Shown: one piece after another, positions 50,102 to 60,291 of the stretch
Numbering within the stretch: the stretch's first letter is position 1
How the letters are laid out: each line of letters opens with the position of its first letter
Assembly: GCA_000727475.1 (NCBI GenBank)
Contig: KL647288.1
Span: 8,335,414 to 8,399,413 of the forward strand
DNA: 64,000 nt
Direction: 5' to 3'
Source: Sarcocystis neurona
Taxonomy: Eukaryota; Apicomplexa; Conoidasida; Eucoccidiorida; Sarcocystidae
Position numbers and translations under genes: made by a program
The notes under the pieces: generated by a model
Told to the model about the DNA's origin: nothing
The model's database searches: none
Seen by the model: only the letters and a program-made list of their open reading frames with translations

Positions 50102-51308
50102 ATGGCGACAGCATCCTTATCAGCAGGTGCATCACGCAGCACTGCACAACAGTCGTGCAGCAGATGGCTGCGAGAAGCTCTTGTAACAGCGAGGCGAGCT
50201 CTGCGAAAGCAGAAGGAAACATGGACAACACTTCCTGAGGATAGGACTAGGGAGAGCCTGCCGCATCAAGACGTCGTACCCTGGGACAGAGAGTGCGAAT
50301 TCGCTGGGCAAAAGATAGACAACCAGACGTTGATCTACGCCAGCACGCATAGTTTCTGCTTACTGACACCACGCCCAGTGGTGCGTGGTCACGCCATCGT
50401 GTGCCCCAGAAAGCCGGCGAGGGTAAGCCTGTATAAATGTTACAAGTGACCGGGTGATCGAATGGTAGTAATTTGTGTAGACAAGCGGTGTGGGATTCCT
50501 CGCTGTTGTCGGCGCCCGCGAATGAATGGGAAGGCCCTTGAAGAAGACACGGAAGACAGGTGGGCGCTGTTCGGGCTCATTCAGCTTTTTCATTGCACAG
50601 ACGTGTACGAGGGTTCTTCATTCACGCGGAGGATACCGTGATAGCAGACGCGATCTAGTGTTGTTTATCCATGTCCCCACGAAACCTGTGTGTCCTTCTG
50701 CAGGTGAAGTAATACAACTCCACGCGTGTAGGTGCCCCGTGGTTTGTGTGCATGTGGATCACGACGTACGCGGCCCGCTTCGAACATGTGTGTGTACACA
50801 TGTCGTGGAATGCAGCATTCTATGCAACCCCCATACGTACATCAGGGGACAAATTGTTGGGGATGGTGCATATGTCTACTCCCAGGCTTTATTCGACTTA
50901 ACGAAAGAAGAAGCGGACGACTTATTTCTCGCCACGCACGTCCTTTCGTGGATGTTAACCGCGTACTACGGAAGTACCGCCACTACCCTGAGGCTGCAGC
51001 AAGGAGAAGGGACGCATCAAACACTACCGCATTTGTTTGTGCACGTCGTGCCTCGAAAGACCAACGATCTCCCATGTAATGATGACATTTATATGCTTTT
51101 GGATGACGCAGTTCCTCTTTTCGATGCCCTTGCCGCTGGAACTGAGGCTGGTGACGGCCCGGGGGACGCACCGCGTGGGGACACAGGACACGGTCAGCAC
51201 TTCTCTCTTCTTGTAGACAAATACGGGGGCAAAACACCGTCCCCTGCTGAGATTGAGCAGCAGTCCCAAGAGATTCGTACGTGGCTGGTGAACCTGGTCC
51301 TTGATTAG
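50102..51308 (+). CDS. FHIT: FHIT-type HIT-domain protein with altered catalytic motif, two exons
   Basis: Exon 1 is 50102-50422 and exon 2 is 50886-51308, phase 0 (GCGAGG/GTAAGC donor, CTCCCAG acceptor); the protein is 247 aa. After a basic N-terminus, the fold starts around residue 66 with FAGQKID, FCLLTPRPVVRGHAIVCP and then the helix LTKEEADDLF, in the order found in FHIT, the bis(5'-adenosyl)-triphosphatase. The substrate Gln region (LQQG) and VPRK after the motif are kept. The histidine triad, normally His-x-His-x-His, reads HLFVHVV at 156-162: the middle histidine, which is the covalent nucleophile in FHIT, is Phe158. The gene is otherwise intact, so it probably encodes a nucleotide-binding protein with little or no hydrolase activity. 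The C-terminus is extended by an acidic, Gly-rich loop. The ATG at 50102 is used because upstream in-frame codons lie in a repeat. Confidence 0.87.
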
Positions 51309-52513
51309 AATCTCGCCCCACATCCTTTAGATGGCAAGAAAAAATCCAACGGTGGCTCGACATTAGTTAAAGGAAATTTCTTGTTCGAGTCAAAAACAGC
51401 CAAAAATGACTTGGGATCCGCTAAAAAATATTCTTCCGGAGCTCAGTCGAGTAACAAGGAAAGGTTACGTCTGAAGACATCCAGGAGGAACTGCGGGCCG
51501 ATGTGCGACTTCTGTATCTTTGTGTACATACGCGTATAGAACAGTATACTGCATACTGTACGTGGTACAGACCTACGTGAACATTCGCAATCGATGCTGT
51601 CGTATTAACCTGTTACACACGTGTGTGGCGTACGTGTACGCCCGTCGTACGCGTGTATCTGTGTACGTACGTACACGTCGTTACTATCAGATCTCCGAAT
51701 GATGCACGTTTGGACACGTGGATGTCATTGATTGTAGAGCAACCGCAAACGCGCAGGTACACTGCAGACATGAGACATGCTGTAAATCCTTGTTGCGTTG
51801 TACTCCGATGATCTTTACAGCTAGCAGGCCAAGTAATTCGTCATCAGAACGTTCTCATACGGTTGCTTGAGTCCAGTCTACCGTAGCGCGCTGTTCCAGC
51901 GGACCAACCGAAAATAATTCCACACAGCTGCCTCAGGACTCTTAAAGTTTGCAGAGCCACCGACATCAGTCACATGGCCCACTGAGGTGGCGTGAACCGG
52001 GTAGCTATTCCCTTGCCTTATTGTTTGGAAACGTACGTGGAGAGTACCACAGCGAAAAGTGCAACGTTCTTAGCTTTTTAGAGGTAGACGCTCAAGTTTC
52101 CGGTGTTAACGCGAGTTTGAACCCGTCAAACAAAAGCTGACAACTTGGCGTTGACCCGCTTCACTCGGTTTCTGAATTTCAACGTGCAGAGAAAGGTTGA
52201 CAATTACTGTCACACTTACAAAACTACTGACACACACATGGGCTAGCTAGTGTGTTCAGTCCACATCGTTGCTGAACAGTTTAGGGGTCGGTCCCCTGGA
52301 GGCATCGATCTCACATGACTGTAACACACATGAGGCCTTGTCAGTGCTGCGTACACGGGATGTTACTACGAGCAGTTACGGTGCCTGGAGTGATGCTTTT
52401 CCGGCCGAACACGTCTTCGCTGACATGTTTATCTGGAGTAGAAACTCTAATGCCGTGCAATTACAACGACCAGCAGCATTACCGCTGCCCTCGCCGACCC
52501 TTGTCGAATCGAT
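51309..52513. other. Spacer between the HIT gene and the reductase gene
   Basis: Rich in TACGTG/ACGTAC words around 51510-51680. Only short frames are present; no gene or RNA was recognised. Confidence 0.5.
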
Positions 52514-54050
52514 ATGCATCCGCGTCGCTCGTCCTTTCGTCCCGATTGCCTGGCGGGAAAAATAGCTTTTGTGACCGGAGGGGGGTCAGGCATCTGCAAA
52601 AGTATCGCCAGACAGTTACTTCTTCATGGAGCCGAGGTTGTGATTGCGTCGCGAAACATGAAGAAGTTGGACGCAGCAGCAAAGGTGACACATAAACATA
52701 CACTCGCACTGCTGCTACCGACGTAAGCATCTAAAGTTTTACCTTCGCAGTACCCTTGCAGTGCTCTTCGGCCTCGCAGCCCGGACGCACCGACACCTGC
52801 CCTGAAGGTGACTAGAATTCTTTTGTTCGAATCGTTAGCAGACACCGTAAAATGTTGTTCTGTCTTTGCCGCAGCGCTGTTTTACAGGCATTATCAGCAG
52901 AGACGGGAAGGCGGTGCTCCGCGGTTGTCATGGATGTGCGCGACGAGGCACAAGTTGTGGCTGCAGTGGGGAAGGCACTTCAAGAAGTCCGCACCATAGA
53001 CATCCTCATCAATGGTGCCGGAGGCAACTTTTTATGTTCAGCGGCAGAACTGAAGTACAAAGGATTCAAGGCTGTGATGGAAATCGACGCACACGGTGCT
53101 TTCATTGTTTCAAAAACAATCTTCGACATGTGCTTCAAACCGGAGGCTCACCGCTGCTCAAGCCAGTTCGCAAGAAGTCCATCGATACGTGGAGAGATTA
53201 AGCGCTTACCTCCAAAAGTCATCATCAATATTTCCGCGACACTGCACTACACGGCAGCTCTTCTGCAAGCGCACGCCGGTGCTGCTAAAGCTGCAGTCGA
53301 CGCGCTTACCCGCCACCTGGCCGTTGAGTGGGGTCCGTACAATATTCGCGTAAACTGCATAGCTCCCGGCCCTATTCGTGGCACGGTAGGGCTTTCAAAA
53401 TTAAGTCCATATGGGGAGAGTGGCGAGCCTGTTGCGATAAGAGAGAGACCTACAAATCAAGATTCCTTACTGTGTCCACGTGAAAGGGATCGATCGTCTC
53501 ACAACGTCTTGGAAGAAAAAAGCAACGACACAGCGAACTACGAGCGCCTCTCGCAGTTCGTTCCGCTGCAGAGACTAGGCTTGCCTGACGACGTCGCCTA
53601 TGCTGCTTTGTTCTTGTGTCTACCAGAAGCCAGGTAGGTCCGCATAGATGTCTTTGAATGAAGCACTGCTGTGCAGTAATATAGAAGCAGCTAGAACGGT
53701 CGCTGTTACATAAAGGCAGCTTCACAGCTACAGACATATACATATGTGTAGGTAGAGATGTAGTTCCACAGTACAGGTAGACATATTCATTTTTACGTAC
53801 CCGTATGACCAGCCATGGTACAATGGAGGCATTCCGCGCGGTGTGGAGGTTCATAATATACAAGCGGGTTGGAATCGTCCTTGACAGTTTTTGTTTTTTT
53901 TGTCGTTGTTGTGCCCTTATCAGCTTGATAACAGGGGCCTGTGTTGTGGTCGACGGCGGACAGTGGATGACGAGCGGAAATTTCACTGTTCTCGAGCCCA
54001 ATTTGAACAGGCAGTGGCGGCAGGCACCGTACGCAAGCGCGAAGCTTTAG
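52514..54050 (+). CDS. DECR2: Peroxisomal 2,4-dienoyl-CoA reductase (DECR2 type, SDR family), three exons
   Basis: Exons 52514-52684, 52888-53633 and 53924-54050 (phases 0 and 2 agree) give 347 aa. The first intron could instead use the donor at 52722 and the acceptor ending at 52874, which stays in frame and adds residues. Sequence order matches DECR2: TGGGSGIC at 21-28 (NADP-binding loop), MDVRD, DILINGAGGNFL at 94-105, ISAT, HAGAAKAAVDALTRHLAVEW at 186-205 (conserved Lys191), NIRVN-IAPGPI and VVVDGG. The protein ends SAKL, a type 1 peroxisomal targeting signal like that of the animal enzyme. This NADPH enzyme removes double bonds at even positions during beta-oxidation of unsaturated fatty acyl-CoA. 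Two insertions (about 141-167 and 232-280) account for the extra length over the roughly 290-aa animal protein. The last glycine of the TGxxxGxG loop is Cys28. Confidence 0.9.
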
Positions 54051-57000
54051 TCAGGCTACTGTGGACTGGAAGGAATCACATGATGCACTTATATATCCTA
54101 TCGTTAAAAACATCGCCAACTGACCGAATACAGCATCTCAACGAAATCTGTCACCGGCAGCAGGAAGGGCTCCTCTAGACACTTCACTCCGATCACCGTG
54201 TACGTCCACGCGCCCCTGTGCGGCCACGACATTTTCTTCGTAGGACCCTCATCCTTCGTCAAGCACACGTGCAGGTTTTCTGGCTCGTTGCCGTTGTCTC
54301 ACAAGATGTCTTGGTGTATGGGGGGTACCGATGCCTGTATTAGAGCTTTACTTCTACTGCGCAGCCGCGTACACGATAACGCAATATATGCGTGTGACGT
54401 GAGTACGGAACCAGTTGCCAAGATGTGCTCGCGAACGCGTGGATACACAGCCGTGCAGCAGGGTTGCAGCATCGGCTGCCAAGACGGTAGACTGTGCCGT
54501 ATGAGGGCTTCTTCGTGTCACCGCTCCGCGGAATCAGCCTAGAACTGTTTTCATTAGCGAGAGGACTGCAGACAACTCAGTGCCCTCCTAACAGTACGTG
54601 TGACCTACCATGCTGCCTTATGTATGCACACAACTCTATACCAGAACGGTAAGCAAAGCAGTCAGTGTGCCCACTCTAATCAGAATGCACGACGCGAAAA
54701 ATGGACACTGGCGCATTGGTGAGCGACTGTACGGGTCATTCTCCAGATTTACATTCGACAAACGTCAGATCGAGAGATCCCAGCTTTGCGTCTTGTGGAC
54801 TTTTCTGCGGAAGTCCCCCGTACAAGGTGCACTCAGAAAGTTGTCCGTGCTTTACAAGTCGTGAAGCCCATCTGCTAGAGTCTCGCTTCGTGAGCTCATG
54901 CTGACCTGTAGGCTTCTGTAAGACTATTTCGCTGCTCACGAAACGGATTTCGACCAGATTGTTTCACAAGCACACTCCAGGGAACACGAACTCTATCCTG
55001 ACAATGCAAAAGATGGATATATTTCTGTCCACGACTCGTCACTTCATGCCTTCTTGAGTTTTATGCATCGCGGTTGCTAGGGAGTAACAAAACATGATCA
55101 CTCGGCCTGTGTCCTGTTGAAAGTCTTAACTGTTGGAGGTGTGCCATTAGCAAGGCGCACCGACCAAGTCTGCTAGGTGGCGGCTACCATTGAAGACCTT
55201 ATATTGCAGAATTCCCTGTTTGTACACCCTTCAAACGCCATTGTTTATCGAGCGGATGGTGTACAACTAGGAACGCAGTTTTCTCCTGTGGTAGAGCATA
55301 CCAGGAAGCCCTGACTCTCACGGGGGTAACGTCGCCACCTTATAATAATGTTGTACCTTACTGATTCAAGCAGGCCGGTGAACGCCGATGTGTGAGGCTT
55401 ACAGGAAACGCGCACATCTACAGAAATCATATTGTGTAGCCACTACGAAACGCTCCGCCGACTACATCAACAAGGGCACATGAATTCACACAAACAGGGA
55501 GAACGGATAACAAGCCGTGCAGTGCGGCTTAGACCTTCAACTAATTCCCTAGCCCTCTACAAAGTAAGTGCGATATTCCTGCCCCGTTGAGGTGCCTCCT
55601 CCAATACCTCAGGCAGCGATCTTAAATATGTTACGATGTCCCTGTTGAACTCAGGGGGTGCAGAAAGGCTTCAAAGCAGGGATCACGGTGCACAACGCGG
55701 TTTCTTTCCATTGGCCCCGCAGAACGAATGAAATATCCTCTATGATACGCTCTAACAATAACCCTTCCTCCCAGAGCACAGCTGCTGGGGACCACGGTTT
55801 AAATTATTTGTCTCCGTCGTGTATGCCACTCCACGGTAGCAAGCAGCACCCACGTGTAGTGCCCGGCTCGAAGCTCTATACGCCGAACACGCCAGAATTA
55901 AATACTCGGAAAGCTGTTGTGGTTTCGCGCGTTCAAACCACACGACCGTGCTCACTCCTTACGCTCGTTGAGTGTATCTGGACGCACGGTCACAAATATT
56001 GAGCGGGTGTGAAGGTGTTCCTGCAGCAGGCTGCTGCTGAAGCGCAGCAGCCACTGTGGCGGCGTGGTTGCCAAAACTCGATCGCTAGGTTGCAGGACAG
56101 AAAGCCAGCCAAACGCTAGCGTCTTTTGACACGTGGCCAGCGTCGAAGTTCTGGGGCCAGCACACCACCTGCTACGGGATGGATATCCTCGACTTGTCAT
56201 TGTAACAGTTTAAGTGTGAATTGTGCTTCTACGTCGAGTGTTGTGGACGAATTCAGTATTCTTTGTGCCTGCGGAGATGGTTCCCGACGAAGCGCTCGCA
56301 GAGCAGGTCATGCCTCTTTTTTCCGCTCACAGTCTACATGCTGACCGTATTATGAAAGGGGTTTGCACTTTTCTGCAGTCGCCCTGCAGCACGCAGGGGA
56401 CCCGCTCACGAATCAGGGTGCTCCAGATGAGCTACAGAGTTGATTTGCCATTCCGTGAAATGCAATGCATTTGCACGTGTATCCGTTACAGGTGTGCAGC
56501 AAAATGCTGTCAGGTTACTCCCCGTACTAATGTGCGCCGTAGGTTGCCTAAGAACAACTACAGTATTCTGCACCCACCAGCGTTTAGCCAGAAGCGTCCC
56601 GGCCTTGCCATCTCAGTCCCGCATTAATCCGACTTGATTCCTTATGTGGAAATGGGACGGTCTTCTCTTTCGCTCGGCGGTTCTGCCTCCCCACAAGGAG
56701 ACACTTACGCCCCTCTTCCTGCAGTAGGTGGGGGTGCAAACTGCGACAAATGAGCTGTGTGCAGTGGCACATAGCTCAGCTGCATTAATCGACGAAGACA
56801 GTCGCAGTACTGGATATTTTGATCGAGACAGTGTATCTGATGTTGAGTTGCCCAAACTGATGATGCTCGGATAACCACGAGTCACACTTCGAGTGGAGCT
56901 TTTGCGCATTCGAACAATCAAATCCGAATCACCGTGTGAATCGGTTGAGGCAGCTCGGTCGAGTATAGTTGCCATACCACGATAATACTGCTGTGTTCAG

Positions 57001-58010
57001 GCCTTCCGTTTCGGTCTAGCGTGAATGTGCGGCAGTTGAGGAGACCTTTCTTGCCTTACCATGTCACGCGAGATGCACCGCCGCCGTCTGATGTTCTTTT
57101 TCAGCGCAGATTCTCTGAGTTGGTGATGTGTCGATTCGCCGATACTAACGTTGCCCATGTAGAGACGATACGGCAGAATTTCAGGTAAGTCCCAGTCTAC
57201 ATGTACGATGGTACACAAACCAGCTACCAAGTGGCGTCGTTTTGAAAACACGCTTTCACGCTGCCACAAGTAGGCGTCACCAACTTCCGCATGTGCAGGT
57301 GCGGCACGCCTGCTAGGCCCGAGAAGGAAGTTGTACAGCTGTCTGCAGGCCGCCTTGAGGTAAGCCAGCAGGCGCGGGCATTCTCGGAGTAAGCAGGTGG
57401 CGATAGGAGAGGGATAGTCTGAGACTAGTGGCGGTGAAGACAGGCACAGCTGTCAGACACCGCGGTGGGCGGAACGAAGTGGCTGAGTATTATTCGAGGT
57501 TCAATCTGCCAATCGTGCAGCGGACCAGAACATTTTAGTCGAAAACGCAGGCGACAATGAGGAGGTGACTCGCAGACGCTCCGAAGGCGATGTCGGAGTC
57601 AAATTTATGATGCAGGCTCCACAAGTAACGCGTGAAAGCCCCCCAAAAGTACAGCAGTCCTAAGAACAGTGCTGCTTCCCAAGGCCGAACGGGAGTGGCA
57701 ACGTTAAGCCTCGCTGGTGACGATGACGTCACCAGCCAGCCAGAGCGTGGCACATATGTACAGTGCAAATGTCACTTTCGACTACGGAGGGTCGGAACGC
57801 ATAGGGTAGCGGACGCACTAAGAAAGGCTGAGAAGTGGAGGGAGAGGTTTTCTGTCTCAAGCAGACCTATGCGCCACGCAGCAAACTCCAAAAATGAGCC
57901 GGTCAGACAACGCAGTGAACTCGAATGTCGAGGGCGTGTCGCCCGTAGCCGCTTGAACGGGAATAATCTACTAGAACTGCAACTGGAGAACTCCGTTCGC
58001 GGTCGGCCAG

Positions 58011-58759
58011 ATGGTTACACCAGTACCCGCGCCTCTGATAGACTTTGAGCGCCTCCTCTCCAGCGTGGATGACGAAGGGCCGCGCAACGAACAGGTTCTC
58101 CGTGCTGGGCCCCGTAAAGCTCCGATTCTGGCGGAAAACGCTGTTGGAACACAGGCGACGACAGGGTCGTCGACAGCGGCTGAGATTAAAGAAGTTGAAA
58201 ACTCATTCTCTGCGAACTCAGAAACTACGTCGCTGAGTGTTCCTCGTCCCCTAGGGTTCGTCAGATAATCAAGGGCCCGTCTGATGTGCAGACGTAGTTC
58301 GTCGCCGCTGCGCCAACAATCGTACAGTCTGAAAGGAGTACAATCATCCGCAGGCAAACGGGCTCGCTGAGCACGGCAACGGCTGTGGCAAGAACCCTCC
58401 ACTCACGCACTTGCGACTGGAGCGCTGCCATCCGAGTTCCAGGCAGCGTCACGTTCGTGGCTCTGGTCTCCTGCAGTCTCCACATTCTACTGGTAGGCCG
58501 AACAAAGCGCCTTCTTAGAGACAAGCACGCTGTCCTTGCAGCTGCTAAGGTGCTGAACGACGGGCGCCGCCCTTCGGCTGAAGAGGTTAGCAATTCCCTT
58601 GGTCCGAACAGAGACAAAAATTACTCCATTCTCGCACGTGAGTGGCAGAAAGACAGTACACGTGACGAAGAGATAACACATTTCGGTTCCGACTGTTTAG
58701 AAAGTCCAGGGGCACGACAGAACACGACAACTAGTGCTTGGGGTGGAACCAACGGTTAG
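58011..58759 (+). CDS. Candidate two-segment gene, function unknown
   Basis: ATG 58011 opens a protein-like frame (start MVTPVPAPLIDFERLLSSV) to 58268. A second frame, open from about 58385 and perhaps entered at the acceptor CTCCTGCAG at 58480, ends at 58759 and encodes a helical Lys/Ala/Glu-rich part (KHAVLAAAKVLNDG) and a Gly/Thr-rich end. I found no convincing GT donor joining the two, so the gene model is incomplete. The first segment is acidic and serine-rich near its end. No family recognised. Confidence 0.3.
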
Positions 58760-59310
58760 TTAATTGCCAACCGCGATTTGTCTGAACAGTGCAAACATGA
58801 TCTAACGGTAGCACTTGCGTACAAAAGTAGGAAAGACAGATCAGAAGATTTCGCAGAAACATGAACACTTTGTTCTGACACATACCACACATCGAAGAAT
58901 ATTATATAAACGTCCTTCACGCGGGTCACTTAACGTAGAGACGTGACTGATACGCTACGCGCTCTTGCAGATACTGAGTCGCTATCACTCCGTAAGCTAT
59001 CATATGGATGTGCGGAGACGTACCTAAGCCTGCAACTGTTTTAAGGTTCCTAAAAGTTCAGGACAATCAACGACTTCGCGCAGTTTCACATTGAGTGGGG
59101 AACCAAGGAGAGTGGCAGCCCGCTTCTAGTTTCGCCACGGTCAGTGGACCATGACGCGTGGTCCCTTTAGAAACAGCAGCACACAGATATTCTTCTACAG
59201 TCTGTGAGATTATTGGCAGGCTTAAGCACCCCTGCTGATTAGCACTTTATCTAAGCGCGTAGGCGTTTTCGACGTAGTCGAAACATAACGTAGAAGTGGG
59301 CCAACCAGCA

Positions 59311-59425
59311 AACTTTTACGTCCACAGACGTAGCAATATTAACAACTTACAACATAGTCAGTAATTTTGTACGTCCTCAGACGCAGCAATATTAATATCT
59401 TGCAACCGTGTCAAGCCCTTCGCAC
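59311..59425. repeat. Two-copy tandem repeat, period 53 bp
   Basis: ACGTCCACAGACGTAGCAAT at 59318 recurs as ACGTCCTCAGACGCAGCAAT at 59371. Both are followed by ATTAA and a CTTGCAAC/CTTACAAC-like end. Confidence 0.75.
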
Positions 59426-60291
59426 AACGCTCACCACACAAGGGGCACGACCGAGGCAGTAACGGCCCAGGAAACGACGGAACCACGACTGCCAGGTTTC
59501 CGTAGGCTATGGTCACCTTGGAGGTGGATCTAGCTTTCTAATTAGTCGCTCATAGGCTGGACGATCCTTATGAGACCCCTTTCTTGGATCTACTGGGTAT
59601 TCTTGACTATTGAGTCAGTGAGTCGGACGCAGGACTGCTGCTCGGTCTACACAGTTTCCACGAGATACCAGGGCACGTCGTGATGCTATGTTCCCTACAC
59701 TTCATAGCCCTCTACATGTCGCTGTCCCGTTTTGTTAAATTTATTCTTCCGGGGAGCCATTACCATCTAACAACCCATGATAGATAGTGTACTTTCCGCC
59801 AAATGTCTGCTATTGTGGTACACCTGGCGACCCGTTCCGCCGGTACTGCACCGCTGCAGATACCGACTATACAAGTGCGGTTTGTGCAGTTCAGTTTACG
59901 TTTAACTATCGTAACAATTCAGGAGGGCACCCTAGCAGATCAGTTCACGTCCGGCTGTCCAATTTTTGGTGGAGTGCGCGTAGTATGCAAGGGGAGATCC
60001 CGCCTCTGCTTCCCCGACTGAACTCACAGATAATTCGCGGCAAAATACCTATTTGTTGCGTTGGCATCCGCAAAGTTTCTGCGCTCAATATAACTGTAGC
60101 AATCTGGCCTAGCAGACAGACACCATAACAGAGTTACTGTCACTACGTGACAAGTTGACGGCCGCTCTGCCTTTTGTGGTGTCGGTCCTGTCACAAAGGA
60201 GGGACATCTGGAAACAGGCACAGCCACCAAGAAGACCTTCCTTCAAGGAATTTTGTTCTCCGTGTCAGGCAGCGCAAATGTGTCTGCAAAC

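Larger units (their letters stand above)
54051..60291. other. Large stretch without a confirmed gene
   Basis: Several splice-flanked open segments look protein-like but resist assembly. On the minus strand these are 57196-57060 (GTACATGTAG acceptor, GTAAGG donor), then 56994-56700 ending at GTAAGT, and a segment near 56150-55960. On the plus strand they are 58011-58268 and the frame to 58759, listed separately. They may belong to one or two multi-exon genes. From 58760 to 59780 I see only short frames and the repeat at 59311. Confidence 0.35.

Noticed and set aside
57060..57196. Firm call of a dual-specificity phosphatase
   Set aside because: Only the first strand resembles that family; no catalytic HCxxGxxR loop was found in neighbouring minus-strand frames.
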